From the NCBI GenBank assembly GCA_021372675.1, contig JAJFTZ010000073.1, positions 1 through 35,221 of the forward strand: a stretch of DNA of 35,221 nt, in the 5' to 3' direction. The first letter of the stretch is position 1, and every line of letters starts with the position of its first letter. Both the position numbers and the translations under genes were made by a program. Positions 33,015 through 35,221 of this stretch are shown one piece after another. This stretch comes from Eubacteriales bacterium (lineage in GTDB: Bacteria > Bacillota > Clostridia > Christensenellales > CAG-138). The notes below the pieces were generated by a model, which saw only the letters and a program-made list of their open reading frames with translations, searched no databases and had not been told where the DNA came from.

Positions 33015-33115
33015 GCGTGGACGAGGGACTCGACCAATCAGGATAACGCCTGTTACCGCAAAGGTAATTTATCAAAATGAACGCAAAAATAACACTTACT
33101 TGACCGATAATTGAT

Positions 33116-33144
33116 TTGATTAAAACTCAATAATATTGTATAAT
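33116..33144 (+). promoter_or_regulatory. Promoter of the XRE-recombinase operon
   Basis: TTGATT (33116-33121), a 17-bp spacer and a perfect TATAAT (33139-33144), 23 nt before the XRE start codon. Confidence 0.78.
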
Positions 33145-33167
33145 AATATCATAATGGAGGTGGCGAT

Positions 33168-33521
33168 ATGAGCATTGTTGCCGAGAGGATAAAGGGTTTG
33201 AGAGAGAGCATACGGCTATCTCAAAAGGAGCTTGCCGGAAGAATTGGAATCACACAATCTGCGGTAAACCGATATGAAAATAGTCAGTCGGAAGCATCTT
33301 ATGATACGCTGCTGGCGTATGCTGATTACTTCGATGTTTCGCTGGATTATATCTATGGCCGCACCGACCAACCGCAAGGCAAGCTGTATGATTTCAAACC
33401 GAAATTTGAAGATGACGCCGATATGCGGGACTTCATAGAAATGTGCTTTGACCCTAACACGCCTATGAGCGGAAAGCTAAAAGATATGCTGTTACAGATG
33501 ATGAAAGGGGGGCTTGGATAA
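33168..33521 (+). CDS. XRE-family regulator of the recombinase
   Basis: A 117-residue protein with an N-terminal XRE helix-turn-helix: RIKGLRESIRLSQKELAGRI then GITQSAVNRYENSQSEASYD, ending LDYIYGRTD. GGAGGTGGCGAT precedes the ATG. Its stop codon is directly followed by the recombinase ATG, so the pair forms one operon. The likely role is repression of excision in the quiet state. Confidence 0.88.
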   Translation: MSIVAERIKGLRESIRLSQKELAGRIGITQSAVNRYENSQSEASYDTLLAYADYFDVSLDYIYGRTDQPQGKLYDFKPKFEDDADMRDFIEMCFDPNTPMSGKLKDMLLQMMKGGLG

Positions 33522-35036
33522 ATGAAAGCTGTGATCTACGCCCGATACAGCGACAGCCATCAGCGGGACGAATCTATCGAGGGGCAAATACGCGAGTGTA
33601 CCGAGTACGCGAAATACAACGGCATTACCATCATCGGCACATATATTGACCGAGCTTTATCAGCCAAAACGGATAACCGCCCAGAGTTTCAGCGCATGAT
33701 TAGAGATAGCGCAAAGCATATTTTTAATGTGGTTATTGTCTGGAAGCTAGACCGCTTCGCCAGAAACAGATACGACAGCGCACATTACAAGCGGATTTTG
33801 AAAAGAAACGATGTTAAGGTCATATCGGCAAAGGAAAATATCTCGGAAGGGCCGGAGGGTATTATCCTTGAATCCATGCTAGAGGGATACGCCGAGTATT
33901 ATTCCGCCGAGCTGTCCGAGAAGATACATCGGGGACAAAAGGAAAACGCATTGAAGGGTAAGAACAACGGCGGCGGTATTCCATTGGGTTATATGCTGGG
34001 AGAGAAGCAAAGCCTTGTGGTTGACCCATTGACCGCACCGCTTGTTCAAGAAGCCTTTACCCGCTACGCCGAAGGGGAAACGATAAAGGCGATTATTGAT
34101 TCTTTCAATGAACGCGGATTGACCACAAAAAAGAATCAGCCTTTCAACGTTAACAGTTTTAATATCCTGTTCAAAAACAGAAAATATATAGGCGAGTATA
34201 AATATCAAGATGTGGTTATCCCCGGCGGCGTTCCCGCACTCGTATCGGAAGAGCTGTTCAACAGGGTACAGGAGCGCAAAGAGAAAAACAAACGCGCGCC
34301 CGCGAGAGCAAAAGCCGATGAAGAATATCTGCTAACGACCAAGCTGATTTGCGGCGATTGCGAGCGCCTGATGATTGGCGAGAGCGGCACCAGCCACACA
34401 GGGAAAATCCATTATTATTACAAGTGCGCGGGAGCCAAGCGGCGCAAAGGCTGTAAGAAGAAAACCGTCAAAAAGGATTGGATAGAACGGATTGCCGTTG
34501 TCTGGACGGTTAACAAGGTTTTACAAGATGCAGAAATTGACCGAATAGCGGACAAGCTGATACTTATGCAGGAACGCGAAAACGCCCTGCTCCCCTCCCT
34601 GCTTCAACAGCTTGCCGAAACGGAAAAAGGTATCGATAATCTTCTAAACGCCATACAGCAAGGGCTTTTCAATGTTTCCGCAAAAAAGCGCATGGATGAA
34701 TTGGAAGCACAAAAGGAAAATTTGGAGGTCACTATCTTACAAGCCGAGCTTACACGCCCTAAGTATACGAAAGATGAAATGGTACGCTGGATCAGCCAAT
34801 TCAAATATGGCGATGTAGATAGCATAGACTATCAGCGGCAGATTATCGACATCTTCGTAAACTCCATTCGGCTGTATGACGATAAAATCATTTTCACTTA
34901 CAACTATAAGGACGGAACAGAGGTAATTTCCCTTGCGGATATTGAAGCCGCGCTGGGTTCGGATTTCGGTGGCGAGTGTCCACCAAAGAAAGCGCCACCC
35001 TTTTGGGTGGCGCTTTCTTTGGTGGCTATGATGTAG
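33522..35036 (+). CDS. Large serine recombinase (TnpX-like site-specific integrase)
   Basis: A 504-residue recombinase. The resolvase domain spans about residues 1-150 with YARYSDS (nucleophile Ser10) and KLDRFARNR. The 'recombinase' DNA-binding domain follows (IPLGYMLGEKQS...YIGEYKYQDVVIPGGVPALV), then a zinc ribbon (CGDCERLM...YYKCAGAKRRKGC) at about 280-320, a coiled coil and the C-terminal VNSIRLYDDKIIFTYNYKDG. All catalytic parts look intact. The last residues, from GGECPPKK onward, are encoded by the strong palindrome at 34980-35025, and the stop codon touches the structured repeat. It integrates and excises the element without a host integrase. Confidence 0.93.
   Translation: MKAVIYARYSDSHQRDESIEGQIRECTEYAKYNGITIIGTYIDRALSAKTDNRPEFQRMIRDSAKHIFNVVIVWKLDRFARNRYDSAHYKRILKRNDVKVISAKENISEGPEGIILESMLEGYAEYYSAELSEKIHRGQKENALKGKNNGGGIPLGYMLGEKQSLVVDPLTAPLVQEAFTRYAEGETIKAIIDSFNERGLTTKKNQPFNVNSFNILFKNRKYIGEYKYQDVVIPGGVPALVSEELFNRVQERKEKNKRAPARAKADEEYLLTTKLICGDCERLMIGESGTSHTGKIHYYYKCAGAKRRKGCKKKTVKKDWIERIAVVWTVNKVLQDAEIDRIADKLILMQERENALLPSLLQQLAETEKGIDNLLNAIQQGLFNVSAKKRMDELEAQKENLEVTILQAELTRPKYTKDEMVRWISQFKYGDVDSIDYQRQIIDIFVNSIRLYDDKIIFTYNYKDGTEVISLADIEAALGSDFGGECPPKKAPPFWVALSLVAMM
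34980..35025 (+). terminator. 21-bp-stem terminator inside the recombinase 3' end
   Basis: Two perfect 21-nt arms (34980-35000 and 35005-35025) flank a TTTT loop; the arm begins CCACCAAAGAAAG. It lies wholly within the coding frame, 9 nt before the stop codon. No T tract follows directly, so it may stabilise the 3' end or mark the element boundary. Confidence 0.7.
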
Positions 35037-35165
35037 GGGTTCGAAGGGCCGTTAAGAAAAGGCCACAGTGCGGCCTTTTTAGGCCCCGGAATTTCGTGCC
35101 AAGGCCGCCGCACGCAGCGCGGAGCGCAAGTAAGGCGGAATACCGATGGCCGAAATTCGAGCCCC
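35036..35165 (+). ncRNA. Structured repeat of about 130 nt, copy 2
   Basis: Begins GGGGTTCGAA and ends TTCGAGCCCC. GGGCC (35046-35050) can pair with GGCCC (35082-35086) around an inner hairpin AAAAGGCC/GGCCTTTT, and a 33-nt core (35105-35137) is identical to copy 1 at 15235-15267. The first G is the last base of the recombinase stop codon. The remaining 56 bp of the window (35166-35221) hold no gene, only a duplicated GGCAACTTT motif. Confidence 0.6.
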
Positions 35166-35221
35166 TAATTTTGGTATACCTGCCATACCACTTTTCATTT
35201 TGGCAACTTTTCGGCAACTTT

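Larger units (their letters stand above)
32467..33115. other. Non-coding region of about 650 bp with several hairpins
   Basis: I see no convincing gene here. It holds a terminator-like hairpin at 32763-32795, a CCAAAGGG/CCCTTTGG hairpin at 32854-32878 and a long stem at 32967-33014. Inverted copies of a GCCCGCCCTCC-type sequence flank the first part (about 32680 and 32807). The GC content rises sharply against the AT-rich genes on both sides. Similar hairpin-rich stretches occur before XRE-recombinase pairs in Clostridial elements. Confidence 0.6.

Noticed and set aside
32651..33114. Several overlapping open frames between the HEPN and XRE genes
   Set aside because: They run through terminator hairpins, have no RBS and encode low-complexity Cys/Arg/Pro-rich peptides; the region is better read as non-coding.
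35155..35166. TTCGAGCCCCT as the right attachment site matching tRNA-Lys (CTT)
   Set aside because: The match is 11 nt and lies in the generic T-arm; the following bases differ from the tRNA acceptor sequence, so it does not support a tRNA-Lys att repeat.

Overview
The window looks like a Bacillota (Clostridia-type) chromosome with a high-GC core and a lower-GC mobile region at the right. Support comes from AGGAGG ribosome-binding sites, sigma-A promoters with 17-bp spacers, a valS T-box leader, intrinsic terminators, ATGA-coupled genes, and TnpV/MobV/serine-recombinase mobile genes. I cannot name the species.

Left core (1-14.1 kb): a TauE/SafE permease and an M42 peptidase are followed by a BmrCD-like heterodimeric ABC exporter. 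The exporter lies behind a 34-residue leader ORF and an intrinsic terminator, which suggests ribosome-mediated attenuation. Next, on the minus strand, come cysS and a ParB-like gene. The cysS leader encodes an 11-residue peptide with three consecutive Cys codons followed by a strong terminator, which suggests cysteine-dependent attenuation in place of a T-box. Then come an RsmF-like rRNA methyltransferase, a small DUF4870-like membrane protein, valS behind a T-box, and a DUF421/DUF4363 pair.

tRNA cluster (14.3-15.4 kb): Arg, His, Gln, Lys, Leu, Gly, Gly and Lys tRNAs. A 170-bp insert sits behind the second tRNA-Gly, between 22-bp direct repeats of that tRNA's 3' end. It carries a structured repeat of about 130 nt whose second copy abuts the stop codon of the recombinase at 35.04 kb.

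Middle (15.4-25.7 kb): this segment is bounded by direct 61-bp hairpin repeats and decayed mobile sequences (a TnpV pseudogene, two IS3-like end remnants, a serine recombinase pseudogene). Inside lie a truncated beta-helix gene, a membrane-bound LuxR regulator, and a run of eight genes. That run has an SPFH protein with zinc ribbons followed by seven small membrane proteins, most with zinc ribbons, and recalls the B. subtilis YdjGHI complex in an expanded form.

Right (25.7-35.04 kb): a mobilisable element carries a MobV relaxase, a cysteine-rich VLP protein and a sigma-like regulator on the minus strand, then an XRE regulator and a serine recombinase at its right end. Its cargo is a candidate defence operon: XRE, EcoRI-family adenine methyltransferase, DUF262-HNH nuclease, DUF5343 protein and Swt1-like HEPN protein. 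The methyltransferase carries a 91-nt CAGA repeat near its 3' end. Two alternative, nearly identical C-terminal tails follow in two different frames, so slippage appears to switch between two tailed forms and one tailless form. This is the most striking feature of the window.
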